Shown here: piece after piece, positions 7,493 through 16,195 of the stretch
Position numbering within the stretch: position 1 is the first letter of the stretch
Layout of the letters: each line of letters starts with the position of its first letter
NCBI GenBank assembly: GCA_017524545.1
Contig: JAFXVN010000057.1
Span: 1-53,769 of the forward strand
From: Bacteroidaceae bacterium
GTDB taxonomy: Bacteria > Bacteroidota > Bacteroidia > Bacteroidales > Bacteroidaceae
Direction: 5' to 3'
Length of the DNA: 53,769 bases
Program-made: the position numbers and the translations under genes
Notes under the pieces: generated by a model
The model's input: only the letters and a program-made list of their open reading frames with translations
The model's database searches: none
Told to the model about the DNA's origin: nothing

Positions 7493-10400
7493 TCACTTCT
7501 TCACCATGTGCCCGAAGCGGCTATGCATCCACTGGAAGGGCATGTAGAGGACGGGGACGACGAACAGCAGGGCGATGGTGCCGACGAGCATCCCGCCTGC
7601 ACAGCCCACGCCAAGGGAGATGTTGCCGTTGGCCCCCACACCATGCGCAAAGACCAGAGGCAACATGCCGAATATCATGGTGAGCGAGGTCATGAGGATG
7701 GGGCGCAGGCGCACGCGGGCGGCGGTCATGGCGGCCATCGTGATGCTCATGCCGTGGCGGTGCCGCTCGGTGGCGTACTCGGTGAGCAGGATGGCAGTCT
7801 TGGCCAGAAGGCCAATGAGCATGATGAGACCCGTCTGCATGTAGATGTTGTTCTCCAGCCCCCATGCTGAAGAGAAAAGGAAGCTGCCCAGCAAACCGAA
7901 TGGCACGCTCAGGATGACGGCCAAGGGGATGAAGAGGCTCTCGTAGAGGGCGCAGAGGATGAGGTAAACAAAAACGATGACGATAGCGAAAATGATGGCC
8001 GTCATCGAAAGTGAAAAGTGAAAAGTGAAGAGTGAAAAATTTAGGCCTTCGGAAAGGGAGGCTTCTTCGCGCGACATGCCGCCGAACTCGTAGCCGTAGC
8101 CTTCGGGCAGCACCTTGGCGGCGGTGCGGCGGATGGCCTCGATGGTCTGGCCACTGCTATAGCCGTCGGCTGTCTGTCCCATGACGGCGATGCTGCTGAA
8201 GAGGTTGAAGCGGTTCAAGCCCTCGCTGCCATAAACGCGCTCCATCGTGATGTACTGCGTGATGGGAATCATCTGCCCGCTCTCGCTGCGGACGCGCATA
8301 TTCCCGAGTGCTTTCTCGTCGAGGCGGAACTCGGGCGAGGCTTGCACGATGACGCGGTAGAGCTTTGTGAAGCGTGTCAGGTTGCTGCTGTATGTGCCGC
8401 CGACGTAGCCCGACAGCACCTTCAGGACAGCGTTTGGTGTCACGCCATCGCGCTTGCAGCGGGCAGCATCCACCTCCACGCGATACTGCGGATACTTGGT
8501 GTCGAAGGTCGTGAAAGCGCGGGAGATGGCGGGCTCCTGATTGAGGGAATCAATCAGCACACGGGTCAGGCGCATCAAATCATCGATTTTGCCGCCCTTG
8601 CGGTCTTGCACATGCAGCTCGAAGCCGCTCGTGGCACCGTAGCCCGAAATCATCGGGCGGGTGCTAACACGAATCTGAGCCTGCGTGATGTCGGCGGTGC
8701 GGCGGTATATCTCATCGATGACTGCGTTGATGTCGTCGCCCTTCCCCTTGCGCTCGTCCCAGTTCTTGAGGCGGATGTTGAAGGAGCCAGCCGAGGAGGA
8801 CTGGTCGAAGGTTGAGCCGCGACCGATGGTCATGTTGTAGAGGCGGAACTGTGGGATGTCCTTGATGCGGCGTTCCACCTCGCGCGTTATCCTGCCCGTC
8901 ACCGCCATGCTCGTGCCTGGGGCGCACTGCACGTTGACGTTGATGGAACCCATGTCTTCGTTGGGCACGAAGCCCGTGCGGGTGGTCTTTAGCATATAGC
9001 CAAGCAACAGACAGACAGTCACGATAGCCACCCACGGCAGCCAGCGGTGGCGGAAGATGCGCAGCACACCGCGCTGGTACTTGCCCACGACGCGCTGGAA
9101 GCTCACGTTGAACGCCTCGTGGAAGCGTGCCGAGAAGCTGGTGTCGCCCGCCTTGCGGGGACGCAGCATCAGGGCGCAGAGGGCTGGCGAGAGCGTCATG
9201 GCATTGATGGTGGAGATGATGACCGCTATGGCCATCGTCACACCGAACTGCGTGTAGAACACGCCCGTCGTGCCGCCCACAAAGCAGACGGGGATGAAGA
9301 CGCTCATAAACACAATTGTGGTCGTGATGAGGGCAGAGGTCAGCCCCTTCATCGCATCCACAGAAGCCAGATATGGCGAGCGGTAGCCCTCGTCGAACTT
9401 CGCCTGCACCGCCTCCACCACCACTATGGCATCATCCACCACCGTGCCGATTACCAGCACGAGGGCAAAGAGCGTCAAGAGGTTAAGGCTGAATCCGATG
9501 AAGTAGAGCACGGCGAAGGTGCCTATCAGACTGACCACGATGGCGAGCGAAGGGATGAACGTGCTGCGCAGGTCTTGCAGGAAGATATAGACCACGAGCA
9601 CGACGAGGAAGATGGCTTCGAGAAGCGTGCGGACGACATTATGGATGCTGGCATCGAGGAAGTCCTTTGTGCTCATCACATCGACCAGCTCCATCCCCGG
9701 CGGCAGTTCCTTCTTTATCTCAAGAGCCGTCTCGTCGATGCGCCCGATGATTTCGTTGGCGTTGGAGCCAGGCGTCTGTGCTATCATGCAGTTGGCTCCC
9801 GCGTGTCCGTTGGTGCTGTTCTGTATGGTGTAGCTCTGGATGCCAAGCTCCACGCGGGCCACATCCTTGAGGCGCAGCACGCTGCCGTCAGGCAGGGACT
9901 TGATGACCATGTCCTCGTAGTCGCGCTCCTCCTCATAGCGTCCCCTGTACTTCAGGACGTACTGGAACGTGTTCTCCGCATCGGCTCCCAAGGTGCCTGT
10001 CGGTGCCTCAATGTTCTGCTCCGCCAACACATTATCTATATCGGAGGGCATCAATCCGTAGGCAGCCATCTTGAGCGGGTCGAGCCAGATGCGCATACTA
10101 TAGCTTGCGCCCCAGATGTTCACCTCGCCCACGCCCGGCACGCGCGACAGTCGCGGCTCGATGTTGATTTTCATGTAGTTGGTCAGGAAGTCCGTGTCGT
10201 AGGCATCCGTTGGGCTGTAGAGCGAGAGGCTCTTGATGTTGCTCGTCTGGCGCTTGCGCACCGTCACGCCGCTTCGCGTCACGTCGGCAGGCAGCTGTCC
10301 CTGCGTCGATGCCACGCGGTTCTGCACATTCACCATCGCCATGTCCGCATCCGTGCCTTGCTTGAAAAAGATGCTGATGCTGCCCGAGCCCGTGTTGGTG

Positions 10401-10648
10401 GCCGAGGAGGTCATGTACATCATGTTCTCCACCCCGTTGAGGCTCTCCTCCAAGGGGATGATGACGCTCTTCTGCACCGTCTCGGCATTGGCGCCCGTGT
10501 AGTTGGCACGCACGCTGACTGTAGGCGGCGCAATCTCCGGGAACTGCTCGATGGGCAGGTTCAAGAGACCTATCAGCCCCAGCACCACAATAAAGACTGA
10601 AATAACACCCGACAATATGGGGCGGTCTATGAAAAGCTTTACGTTCAT
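7493..10648 (-). CDS. RND efflux transporter, inner-membrane pump (AcrB/HAE-1 type)
   Basis: 1051 residues, full length for the family. It starts with the cytoplasmic stub and TM1 (MNVKLFIDRPILSGVISVFIV). It has the porter domain (NLPIEQFPEIAPP, VQNRVA) and the proton-relay TM4 segment LVLVIGTVVDDAIVVVEAV with the Asp pair. TM helices 7-12 follow at the end (ALYESLFIPLAVIL, GLLAKTAILLTEYA). The pump exports drugs or detergents with its adaptor, encoded just upstream. Oddity: just before TM8 the peptide NFSLFTFHFSLS is encoded by four 7-bp GTGAAAA repeats (8011-8038, minus strand), an in-frame insertion the family lacks. It follows the adaptor gene across a 91-bp inverted-repeat element; no outer-membrane factor gene is nearby. 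Confidence 0.95.
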   Translation of the reverse strand: MNVKLFIDRPILSGVISVFIVVLGLIGLLNLPIEQFPEIAPPTVSVRANYTGANAETVQKSVIIPLEESLNGVENMMYMTSSATNTGSGSISIFFKQGTDADMAMVNVQNRVASTQGQLPADVTRSGVTVRKRQTSNIKSLSLYSPTDAYDTDFLTNYMKINIEPRLSRVPGVGEVNIWGASYSMRIWLDPLKMAAYGLMPSDIDNVLAEQNIEAPTGTLGADAENTFQYVLKYRGRYEEERDYEDMVIKSLPDGSVLRLKDVARVELGIQSYTIQNSTNGHAGANCMIAQTPGSNANEIIGRIDETALEIKKELPPGMELVDVMSTKDFLDASIHNVVRTLLEAIFLVVLVVYIFLQDLRSTFIPSLAIVVSLIGTFAVLYFIGFSLNLLTLFALVLVIGTVVDDAIVVVEAVQAKFDEGYRSPYLASVDAMKGLTSALITTTIVFMSVFIPVCFVGGTTGVFYTQFGVTMAIAVIISTINAMTLSPALCALMLRPRKAGDTSFSARFHEAFNVSFQRVVGKYQRGVLRIFRHRWLPWVAIVTVCLLLGYMLKTTRTGFVPNEDMGSINVNVQCAPGTSMAVTGRITREVERRIKDIPQFRLYNMTIGRGSTFDQSSSAGSFNIRLKNWDERKGKGDDINAVIDEIYRRTADITQAQIRVSTRPMISGYGATSGFELHVQDRKGGKIDDLMRLTRVLIDSLNQEPAISRAFTTFDTKYPQYRVEVDAARCKRDGVTPNAVLKVLSGYVGGTYSSNLTRFTKLYRVIVQASPEFRLDEKALGNMRVRSESGQMIPITQYITMERVYGSEGLNRFNLFSSIAVMGQTADGYSSGQTIEAIRRTAAKVLPEGYGYEFGGMSREEASLSEGLNFSLFTFHFSLSMTAIIFAIVIVFVYLILCALYESLFIPLAVILSVPFGLLGSFLFSSAWGLENNIYMQTGLIMLIGLLAKTAILLTEYATERHRHGMSITMAAMTAARVRLRPILMTSLTMIFGMLPLVFAHGVGANGNISLGVGCAGGMLVGTIALLFVVPVLYMPFQWMHSRFGHMVKK
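8011..8038. repeat. GTGAAAA heptamer array inside the RND gene
   Basis: Four 7-bp units (GTGAAAA, GTGAAAA, GTGAAGA, GTGAAAA) in coding sequence. The same heptamer fills intergenic DNA at 50208-50240, 50851-50878 and 50975-51004. Confidence 0.85.
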
Positions 10649-10659
10649 CTTCGTTATAG

Positions 10660-10760
10660 TTAAGAATTAAGAGTTAAGAGTTAAGAAAAATACCAAATGC
10701 CATGTAATGAATCAGTGTAAAAACTATCTTTCTTAACTCTTAATTCTTAACTCTTAATTC
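10660..10760. repeat. Inverted heptamer-array element between adaptor and pump genes
   Basis: Four TTAAGAA/G units (10660-10687), a 42-bp core and four inverted units TTCTTAA/CTCTTAA (10730-10757). The core begins AAATACCA and ends AAAACTATCT, as does the core of the element at 37136-37230. The right arm encodes the last residues and the stop codon of the adaptor gene. Confidence 0.85.
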
Positions 10761-11831
10761 ATTTTTAAGCAGTCCTGCGCCTTCGGCAATGATGACATCG
10801 CCGTCGGTCAGGCCGGTTTCCACGATGTAGCTTGTGCCGTCGTCTAATGGGGCGACCTTGATTTCCGTCTGGGCGGTTTTGCCATCGACAACGCGATAGA
10901 CGAACACCTTGTTCTGCAGCTCGAAGGTGGCTGTCTGCGGAATGACTATTACATTGTCCCTGACGGTGGAAACCACCACGGTTCCTGTGCCGCCGTTTCG
11001 CAGCAGATGCTCCTTGTTTGGGAAGACGGCACGCAGGGAAACGGCTCCCGTCTGGGCATCGACTATGCCGCTCACGGCATCCACACGCCCCTTTTCCATG
11101 TATTCCCGGCCATTGCTCATCAGGAGCGACACGTCGGGCATCCCCTGCATGAATGCCTCCAAGCTGCCGTACTGCATGGCGAGGTCGGTCACTTCGCGCT
11201 CGCTCAAACTGAAATATACCCACATCTCGCTGTCGTCGCATACGGAGATGAGCGGTTCGGCAATGCTGCTGCTCACCAGCGCCCCGACGTGATAGGGTAT
11301 CATGCCGGCCACACCGCTCACGGGGCTCTTCACCTCCGTATAGCCGAGGCTGTTCCGGGCATTCGCCACCTGTGCCTGCGCCTGTGCCACCTGTGCCTGT
11401 GCCGAGAGCAAAGCCTGTGCTGCGGTCTGCAGCTCGAAATCGCTGATGACCTGCTGGTCCCGCAGCTGCTTTTTGCTGTCGTAGGTGAGTTGGGCAGTGG
11501 CCTCTGCCGCCTTTGCCGCCTTCAGGCTCGCCTCGGCGGTGTTCAAGGCAGCCACGAAGGGTGCCTGGTCTATGACGAAGAGCGTCTGCCCCTTGTGCAC
11601 CTTCTGCCCCTCGGCTGTAAGAATCCGGGTGATGAGGCCGCTCACCTGCGGACGTATCTCTACAATCTCCCTGCCCTTCATGGTGGCGCTGTAGCCAGCC
11701 TTTACGGTTTGGCTGCTGCGCTCCACCTTCATGGTCTTATAGACAAGTGCTGCTTTGTCCTGTCTCTTTTCCTGGCAGGAGCTGAACACAAAGAGTCCCG
11801 ACAAAAGAAGCCATACAATCTTTTTTACCAT
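10740..11831 (-). CDS. RND efflux periplasmic adaptor (membrane fusion lipoprotein)
   Basis: 363 residues from the ATG at 11831; a longer frame to 11891 runs through the promoter. The signal peptide has a lipobox (LFVFSSC), so it is a lipoprotein facing the periplasm. The order is typical of AcrA/MexA: a lipoyl half (MKGREIVEIRPQVSGLI), an Ala/Gln-rich coiled-coil hairpin (about 95-165), the second lipoyl half (TEVKSPVSGVAGMI), a beta-barrel and the membrane-proximal domain. It bridges the RND pump to an outer-membrane channel that is not encoded here. The last residues (NELRVKN) and the stop codon are encoded by TTAAGAG heptamer repeats, so the original C-terminus was replaced or extended. 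Confidence 0.93.
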   Translation of the reverse strand: MVKKIVWLLLSGLFVFSSCQEKRQDKAALVYKTMKVERSSQTVKAGYSATMKGREIVEIRPQVSGLITRILTAEGQKVHKGQTLFVIDQAPFVAALNTAEASLKAAKAAEATAQLTYDSKKQLRDQQVISDFELQTAAQALLSAQAQVAQAQAQVANARNSLGYTEVKSPVSGVAGMIPYHVGALVSSSIAEPLISVCDDSEMWVYFSLSEREVTDLAMQYGSLEAFMQGMPDVSLLMSNGREYMEKGRVDAVSGIVDAQTGAVSLRAVFPNKEHLLRNGGTGTVVVSTVRDNVIVIPQTATFELQNKVFVYRVVDGKTAQTEIKVAPLDDGTSYIVETGLTDGDVIIAEGAGLLKNELRVKN

Positions 11832-11861
11832 AGGATATGATGTGTGTGCATATAGACTTTG

Positions 11862-11869
11862 CAAAGATA
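11862..11869 (-). promoter_or_regulatory. -7 promoter box of the RND operon
   Basis: TATCTTTG on the minus strand, about 30 nt before the adaptor ATG, with TTTG 19 nt further upstream (11889-11892). It overlaps the upstream region of the divergent hexosaminidase gene. Confidence 0.6.
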
Positions 11870-11964
11870 CGATTATGCGTGCGATAAACAAAGCAAATCA
11901 GGAAATTTAACACACAAAATGCCATTTTCACGGACAGAATGCAATTACATTCAAAGAAAAACAG

Positions 11965-11972
11965 TAACTTTG
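11965..11972 (+). promoter_or_regulatory. -7 promoter box of the hexosaminidase gene
   Basis: TAACTTTG followed by TGGCA, 39 nt before ATG 12012. It rules out the longer frame starting at 11859. Confidence 0.6.
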
Positions 11973-12011
11973 TGGCAAATAAACCAGAAAACACATAAAA
12001 ACCTGAAGACT

Positions 12012-13637
12012 ATGAAGAAGAGCATCACGCTATGTTTGAGCCTGCTGTGCCTGTGCGTGGGGACGGCAATGGCTGAAGTGAACATCATCCCCAAACCCAC
12101 ATCGGTCGTAGAGAGAGAAGGCGCGTTCCTGCTGAAGGACGGCCTCACCATCGGCTACAACGACGCGAGCCTTGCGCCCGCCGCCACCTACTTGCAGGAG
12201 ATACTTTCACGCGAAACAGGACTGAACTTCAAGATTGGCAAGAAGGGCAAGATACAACTAAGCCTCTCCCCAACCCTCTCCCAAGGAGAGGGGGACGTGT
12301 CTGAGGACTATGAGCTGGAAAGCGACAAGAAGGGTGTCCGCATCTATGCCCACAGCTATCGCGGCATCATCAACGGCATCGCCACTCTGCGGCAGCTGCT
12401 CAATAAAGTTAAAAGTGAAAAGTTAAAAGTGAAAAATAATAGTAACCACTTTTCACTTCCTTGCGTCAGCATCAAGGATTCCCCCAACTTCCATTGGCGC
12501 GGACTGATGCTCGACCCCGTGCGCCACTTCTTCTCTGTAGAGGAGACCAAGCGTCTGCTCGACGAAATGGCACTCTACAAGCTCAACAAGTTCCACTGGC
12601 ACCTCTCCGACAATGAGGGCTTCCGCATGGAGGTGAAGGCATATCCCGAGCTGACGGGCGACACCATGGCATGGCGCCGCTTCAACTATCACGACCGCCA
12701 GTGTCTGGAGCGTGCCTCCAAGGAGAACAATCCCACCATGCTCATTCCCTGGAAGTTCTTCAAGGAAGTGCCGGGCTTCGGCGAACTCTATGGCGGCTAC
12801 TACACGCAGGACGAGATTCGCGACGTGGTGCAGTATGCTGCGGTGCGCGGCATTGATGTTATACCCGAAATCGACATGCCCGGCCACAACGGTTCGGCTT
12901 GCTGGTGCTATCGCTGGTTGAGCTGCACACAGGACGGCCGCGAGCCGCTTTGCTTAGGCAGGCAGACCACCATCGACTTCGCCGAGAAGGTCTATGACGA
13001 GGTCTTCAAGCTCTTCCCCTACGAGTATGTGAGCATTGGTGGCGACGAGGTGAACCGCCGCCGCTGGTCGGAATGCGAGGCGTGCAAGAAACGCATTCAG
13101 GACGAGGGGCTGAAGGATGTCAGCGAGCTGCAGGCATGGTTCACCAAAAAGATGGAGAAATACTTCAACGCTCACGGCCGCCGCATCCTTGGCTGGGACG
13201 AGATTCTGGAGGGCGGCCTCTCCAAGACGGCCACGGTGCACTGGTGGCGCGGCGACCATCCCGACGTAGCCCAGAAATCAACGGCTATGGGCAACGAAGT
13301 GGTGCTCTGCCCCTTCACGTTCCTTTATTTCGACTATGCGCAAGACGACAACACCCTGCGCCATATCTACGACGGCGACATTGTACCCACCGACCTCACG
13401 CCCGAGCAGCTGAAGCTCATCAAGGGTATGCAGGCCAACATCTGGTGCGAGCGCATCCCCACCGAAGCCCGCATGGAGTGGATGGTCTTCCCCCGCGCTT
13501 TGGCCTTAGCCGAGAAAGCCTGGACACCGCGCAGCGAACAGAACTGGGATGACTTCCTGCCCCGACTGAAAGCCCACCTGAAACGGCTCGATGCAATGGG
13601 TATCCAATACCGTCCCTTGCAGACTAAGAGACCGTGA
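12012..13637 (+). CDS. Secreted GH20 beta-N-acetylhexosaminidase
   Basis: 541 residues from ATG 12012. A signal peptide (residues 1-20, ending TAMA) is followed by the GH20b domain (IIPKPTSVVEREGAFLL) and the catalytic barrel. That barrel contains FHWRGLMLDPVRHFF, KFHWHLSDNEGFRMEV, VIPEIDMPGHN and the catalytic Asp-Glu pair in SIGGDEVNRRRW; it ends GMQANIWCERI. It removes terminal GlcNAc or GalNAc from glycans outside the cytoplasm, as in mucin or chitooligosaccharide use. Two repeat-coded peptides interrupt the N-terminal part in frame: [11 protein letters not shown] from a palindromic element (12261-12295) and VKSEKLKVKN from heptamers (12408-12435). Both fall before the catalytic residues, so activity is probably kept. 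Confidence 0.93.
   Translation: MKKSITLCLSLLCLCVGTAMAEVNIIPKPTSVVEREGAFLLKDGLTIGYNDASLAPAATYLQEILSRETGLNFKIGKKGKIQLSLSPTLSQGEGDVSEDYELESDKKGVRIYAHSYRGIINGIATLRQLLNKVKSEKLKVKNNSNHFSLPCVSIKDSPNFHWRGLMLDPVRHFFSVEETKRLLDEMALYKLNKFHWHLSDNEGFRMEVKAYPELTGDTMAWRRFNYHDRQCLERASKENNPTMLIPWKFFKEVPGFGELYGGYYTQDEIRDVVQYAAVRGIDVIPEIDMPGHNGSACWCYRWLSCTQDGREPLCLGRQTTIDFAEKVYDEVFKLFPYEYVSIGGDEVNRRRWSECEACKKRIQDEGLKDVSELQAWFTKKMEKYFNAHGRRILGWDEILEGGLSKTATVHWWRGDHPDVAQKSTAMGNEVVLCPFTFLYFDYAQDDNTLRHIYDGDIVPTDLTPEQLKLIKGMQANIWCERIPTEARMEWMVFPRALALAEKAWTPRSEQNWDDFLPRLKAHLKRLDAMGIQYRPLQTKRP
12261..12295 (+). repeat. Palindromic element inside the hexosaminidase gene
   Basis: AGCCTCTCCCC head and CCCTCTCCC-AAGGAGAGGG palindrome, 35 bp, read in frame as [10 protein letters not shown]. 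Confidence 0.85.
12408..12459. repeat. Heptamer array with inverted partner inside the hexosaminidase gene
   Basis: GTTAAAA GTGAAAA GTTAAAA GTGAAAA (12408-12435), followed 12 bp later by the inverted CACTTTTCACTT (12448-12459). It is a miniature inverted pair carried in coding sequence. Confidence 0.8.
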
Positions 13638-13686
13638 CATAATAACACAAAAAGGGCAGCGTCAAGATACAGTTAATATTATAAAA

Positions 13687-13772
13687 ACAACGGATTTCAC
13701 AGATTAAACGGATTTAAGTGCTATTGATAATCAGCAAATAAAATAATCCGTATAATCCGTGAAATCCGTTGT
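13687..13772. repeat. Inverted-repeat element with ACGGATT units
   Basis: The left arm, ACAACGGATTTCAC and onwards (13687-13715), is matched by the reverse complement at 13745-13772 around a 29-bp core. Each arm is built of degenerate copies of (A)CGGATT. It lies between the convergent hexosaminidase and amidase genes. Confidence 0.8.
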
Positions 13773-13808
13773 CGTTAAAGGACTGGCAAGTTCACCAGCA
13801 ACCGATAA

Positions 13809-14396
13809 TCACAATGAGTTGATGTATTGAATGATGCCGGTGGCGTGGGCATCGATCAGTGCATTAACGCAAGCCTCATCGTAGAGCAGGGCAACGTCCT
13901 CCTTGCTGTCCTGGAAGAGGTTCTCTGTCAGGACGGCAGGGCAGTTTGTGTCCCTGCACATGCCCAGGTTCTGTGCCCAAAATGGCTCGCTGGGGGAATA
14001 CTTGCGCACCTTTATGCCTCGTGCCTCGACTGCCTCGACAAGGCGGCAGGCAAGCTTCTTGCTCCTGTCGGAAGCATTCAGGCTGACATGAACAGACCAG
14101 CCGCGAGCATTGTGCCAGTTGCCATCGGAGCCTGCTGCATTGTTATGGATAGAAACCATCAGGACATTCTTCGAGCCGACTTCTGCGCAGATGGCATTCA
14201 CCCTCTGGCAACGCTCCCTGATACTGATGTCCGTTTCCTCCGGCACGATGCGTTGTGCATCATAGCCGAGATCCCGCAAATGTTGAACCAGTCTCTCTGC
14301 GAACTTACGAGCCCACTGGTATTCCCTGTGCTTTCCGTCGGGGCTGCACTTGCCCTTTGTGTCCGAGCCGTGCCCGTTGTCAATTAAAATTTTCAT
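13809..14396 (-). CDS. N-acetylmuramoyl-L-alanine amidase (Amidase_3)
   Basis: 195 residues, a single catalytic domain. The zinc ligands are His9 (IDNGHG), Glu25 (HREYQWA) and His84 (VSIHNN). The catalytic Glu158 lies in LTENLFQD. It should cleave the amide bond between MurNAc and L-Ala of peptidoglycan. There is no signal peptide or binding domain, so it resembles phage endolysins and the stand-alone amidases frequent in Bacteroidetes prophage remnants; no other phage gene is nearby. It is convergent with the hexosaminidase gene and has its own upstream promoter box. Confidence 0.9.
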   Translation of the reverse strand: MKILIDNGHGSDTKGKCSPDGKHREYQWARKFAERLVQHLRDLGYDAQRIVPEETDISIRERCQRVNAICAEVGSKNVLMVSIHNNAAGSDGNWHNARGWSVHVSLNASDRSKKLACRLVEAVEARGIKVRKYSPSEPFWAQNLGMCRDTNCPAVLTENLFQDSKEDVALLYDEACVNALIDAHATGIIQYINSL

Positions 14397-14462
14397 GTCG
14401 TGTTAGGTTTATGTAGGTTTGAAGAAAGTTTAATTGTCTGAATGTTGATGACTCTCCGAACA

Positions 14463-14470
14463 CAAAGTTA
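14463..14470 (-). promoter_or_regulatory. -7 promoter box of the amidase gene
   Basis: TAACTTTG followed by TG on the minus strand, 66 nt before the amidase ATG. Confidence 0.5.
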
Positions 14471-14567
14471 AGGAATTTTTCTTTACGTCCGACGATTTCC
14501 CCTTGTTTTTTTTCCTTTGTTGAATAAATATAGCCTCAAAGCCCCCAAGAGTGGGGGAAAGAGCATG

Positions 14568-14575
14568 TAATTTTG
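14568..14575 (+). promoter_or_regulatory. Upstream -7-like box before moxR
   Basis: TAATTTTG preceded by GGGGGAAAGAGCATG. The same context (GGGGAGAAAGCAG-TAATTTTG) recurs at the second box at 14681, so the two look like duplicated promoters. Most of 14471-14733 otherwise shows no gene, only a short hairpin (CCCCC-AAGAGT-GGGGG near 14542). Confidence 0.4.
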
Positions 14576-14656
14576 GAACCGTATATGATAATTCATTTAT
14601 GGCTTTCTGCTTTTAACAAAGTTAAACATCGTTATAACTTTATTTATCATTTTCTG

Positions 14657-14688
14657 TTTGGTAGATAGGGGAGAAAGCAGTAATTTTG
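14657..14688 (+). promoter_or_regulatory. Main promoter of the moxR-bat operon
   Basis: TTTG (14657-14660), a 20-nt spacer and TAATTTTG (14681-14688). This gives a leader of about 80 nt before moxR. Confidence 0.6.
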
Positions 14689-14733
14689 CACCCGAAAAAA
14701 TCTCCCCTGACCCTGTTCTCCATGGGAGATGGG

Positions 14734-14775
14734 ATTAAATCGTAAATGATAAATGATTAAATAGTAAATGATTTT
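14734..14775 (+). repeat. Heptamer-type array in the moxR leader
   Basis: Degenerate GTAAATC/ATAAATG units directly before the moxR start codon. The same unit recurs upstream of batB (19504-19543) and batE (23143-23187). Confidence 0.7.
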
Positions 14776-15771
14776 ATGGCAGAATCAATCGACATTCGCG
14801 AACTAAACGAGCGAATAGAAAGACAAAGTGGCTTTGTCACGAATCTGGTGACAGGCATGAATCAAGTAATCGTAGGGCAGAAGCATCTGATAGAGTCGCT
14901 GCTCATCGGCCTCCTGAGCGACGGACATATCCTGCTCGAAGGTGTGCCGGGCTTGGCAAAGACAATGGCTATCAAGACGCTGGCACAGCTGGTTGACTCC
15001 AAGTTCAGCCGCGTGCAGTTCACGCCCGACCTGTTGCCTGCCGACGTTATCGGCACGATGATTTACAGTCAGAAGGACGAGAAGTTCCTGGTTGAGCAAG
15101 GTCCCGTCTTCGCCAACTTCGTGCTGGCCGACGAAATCAACCGTGCTCCGGCAAAGGTGCAGAGCGCCCTTTTGGAGGCTATGCAGGAGCGTCAGGTGAC
15201 GATTGGCAAGAACACCTTTAAGCTGCCAAAGCCCTTCCTCGTGCTTGCCACGCAGAACCCCATCGAGCAGGAAGGTACTTATCCCCTGCCCGAGGCACAG
15301 GTCGATCGTTTCATGCTGAAGGTGGTCATCGACTACCCGAAGCTCGAAGAGGAAAAGCTCATCATCCGTCAGCAGATTAAGGGCGAGGCTCAGGAAGTGA
15401 AGCCCGTGATGGGAACAGACGAGATAATGAAGGCGCGCGAGATTGTCCGCGAGGTTTATCTCGATGAGAAGATAGAGCAGTACATCGCCGACATCGTGTT
15501 CTGCACACGCTATCCCGAGAAGTACGGCCTGAAGGAGATAAAGGACTACATCGAGTTCGGCGGCTCGCCCCGTGCCAGCATCAACCTCGCTCTGGCAGCC
15601 CGTGCCTTCGCTTTCATCAAGCGTCGCGGCTATGTCATCCCCGAGGATGTGCGCAGCGTGGCCCACGACGTGCTCCGTCACCGCATCGGCCTCACCTACG
15701 AAGCCGAAGCAAACAACGTCACCAGCGAAGAAATCATCAGCAAAATAGTAAATAAAGTCGAGGTTCCCTAA
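14776..15771 (+). CDS. moxR: MoxR-family AAA+ ATPase of the bat operon
   Basis: 331 residues. Walker A GVPGLAKT (56-63), Walker B VLADEINRAP (Asp119-Glu120), sensor 1 region LVLATQNPIEQEG, arginine region PLPEAQVDRF and a C-terminal lid domain. MoxR ATPases act as chaperones that work with VWA-domain proteins; here it heads the locus with DUF58 and the VWA proteins BatA and BatB, as in Bacteroides fragilis. The gene is cytoplasmic and full length. It is separated from its usual neighbour, the DUF58 gene, by an inserted DUF559 cassette. Confidence 0.95.
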   Translation: MAESIDIRELNERIERQSGFVTNLVTGMNQVIVGQKHLIESLLIGLLSDGHILLEGVPGLAKTMAIKTLAQLVDSKFSRVQFTPDLLPADVIGTMIYSQKDEKFLVEQGPVFANFVLADEINRAPAKVQSALLEAMQERQVTIGKNTFKLPKPFLVLATQNPIEQEGTYPLPEAQVDRFMLKVVIDYPKLEEEKLIIRQQIKGEAQEVKPVMGTDEIMKAREIVREVYLDEKIEQYIADIVFCTRYPEKYGLKEIKDYIEFGGSPRASINLALAARAFAFIKRRGYVIPEDVRSVAHDVLRHRIGLTYEAEANNVTSEEIISKIVNKVEVP

Positions 15772-15772
15772 A

Positions 15773-15806
15773 AGACCCACCCCGACCCTCCCTTAAAGGG
15801 AGGGAG
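15773..15806 (+). repeat. Palindromic element, left end of the DUF559 cassette
   Basis: AGACCCACCCCG head and CCCTCCCTTAAAGGGAGGG palindrome, 34 bp. Its reverse complement recurs at 16211-16244 with a single mismatch. Confidence 0.9.
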
Positions 15807-15820
15807 AAAAGTCGCTGATA

Positions 15821-16195
15821 ATGATGAAATATGAAACTGCATCACCAGACATTTATCCTTTACTCAGGGCTTTTGCCCGAGAGAACAGGAAGAATGCAAC
15901 GGTGGCAGAACAAGTGTTGTGGGAGCACATACGGCATGATGCGCTGGGGGTGAAGATACAACGGCAACACATTATTGGTGACTTCATTGTTGACTTCCTT
16001 GCACCAAACGAAAGATTGATTATTGAGGTTGATGGTGCATACCATTCGGAATCTCGGCAAAAGGAGGATGACGAATTGCGTACGGGAATACTTGAGAAAA
16101 AGGGTTATAAGGTGATTCGCTTTTCAAATGAAGAAGTATTATACGATACTGATATGACTATAAAGAAGATAAAGGAGGCGTTGAAACATGAATGA
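15821..16195 (+). CDS. DUF559-family endonuclease-like protein, inserted in the bat operon
   Basis: 124 residues (123 if the second Met is used). It matches the DUF559 / Vsr-like PD-(D/E)XK fold: ARENRKNATVAEQVLWEHIR, VKIQRQHIIGDFIVDFLAP, LIIEVDGAYHSE, then GYKVIRFSNEEV. The Asp of GDFIVDF and Glu-Val-Asp of IIEVDG are the expected metal ligands. Codon use is visibly more A/T-rich than in the flanking bat genes. It is enclosed by 34-bp inverted repeats (15773-15806 and 16211-16244) and splits moxR from DUF58, genes that are normally adjacent. This suggests a recent arrival as a small IR-bounded cassette. The biochemical role of DUF559 proteins is not established. Confidence 0.85.
   Translation: MMKYETASPDIYPLLRAFARENRKNATVAEQVLWEHIRHDALGVKIQRQHIIGDFIVDFLAPNERLIIEVDGAYHSESRQKEDDELRTGILEKKGYKVIRFSNEEVLYDTDMTIKKIKEALKHE

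Noticed and set aside
9047-10600. 517-codon open frame antisense to the RND gene
   Set aside because: It is a His/Arg-rich shadow of a GC-rich real gene on the other strand, with no recognisable domain.
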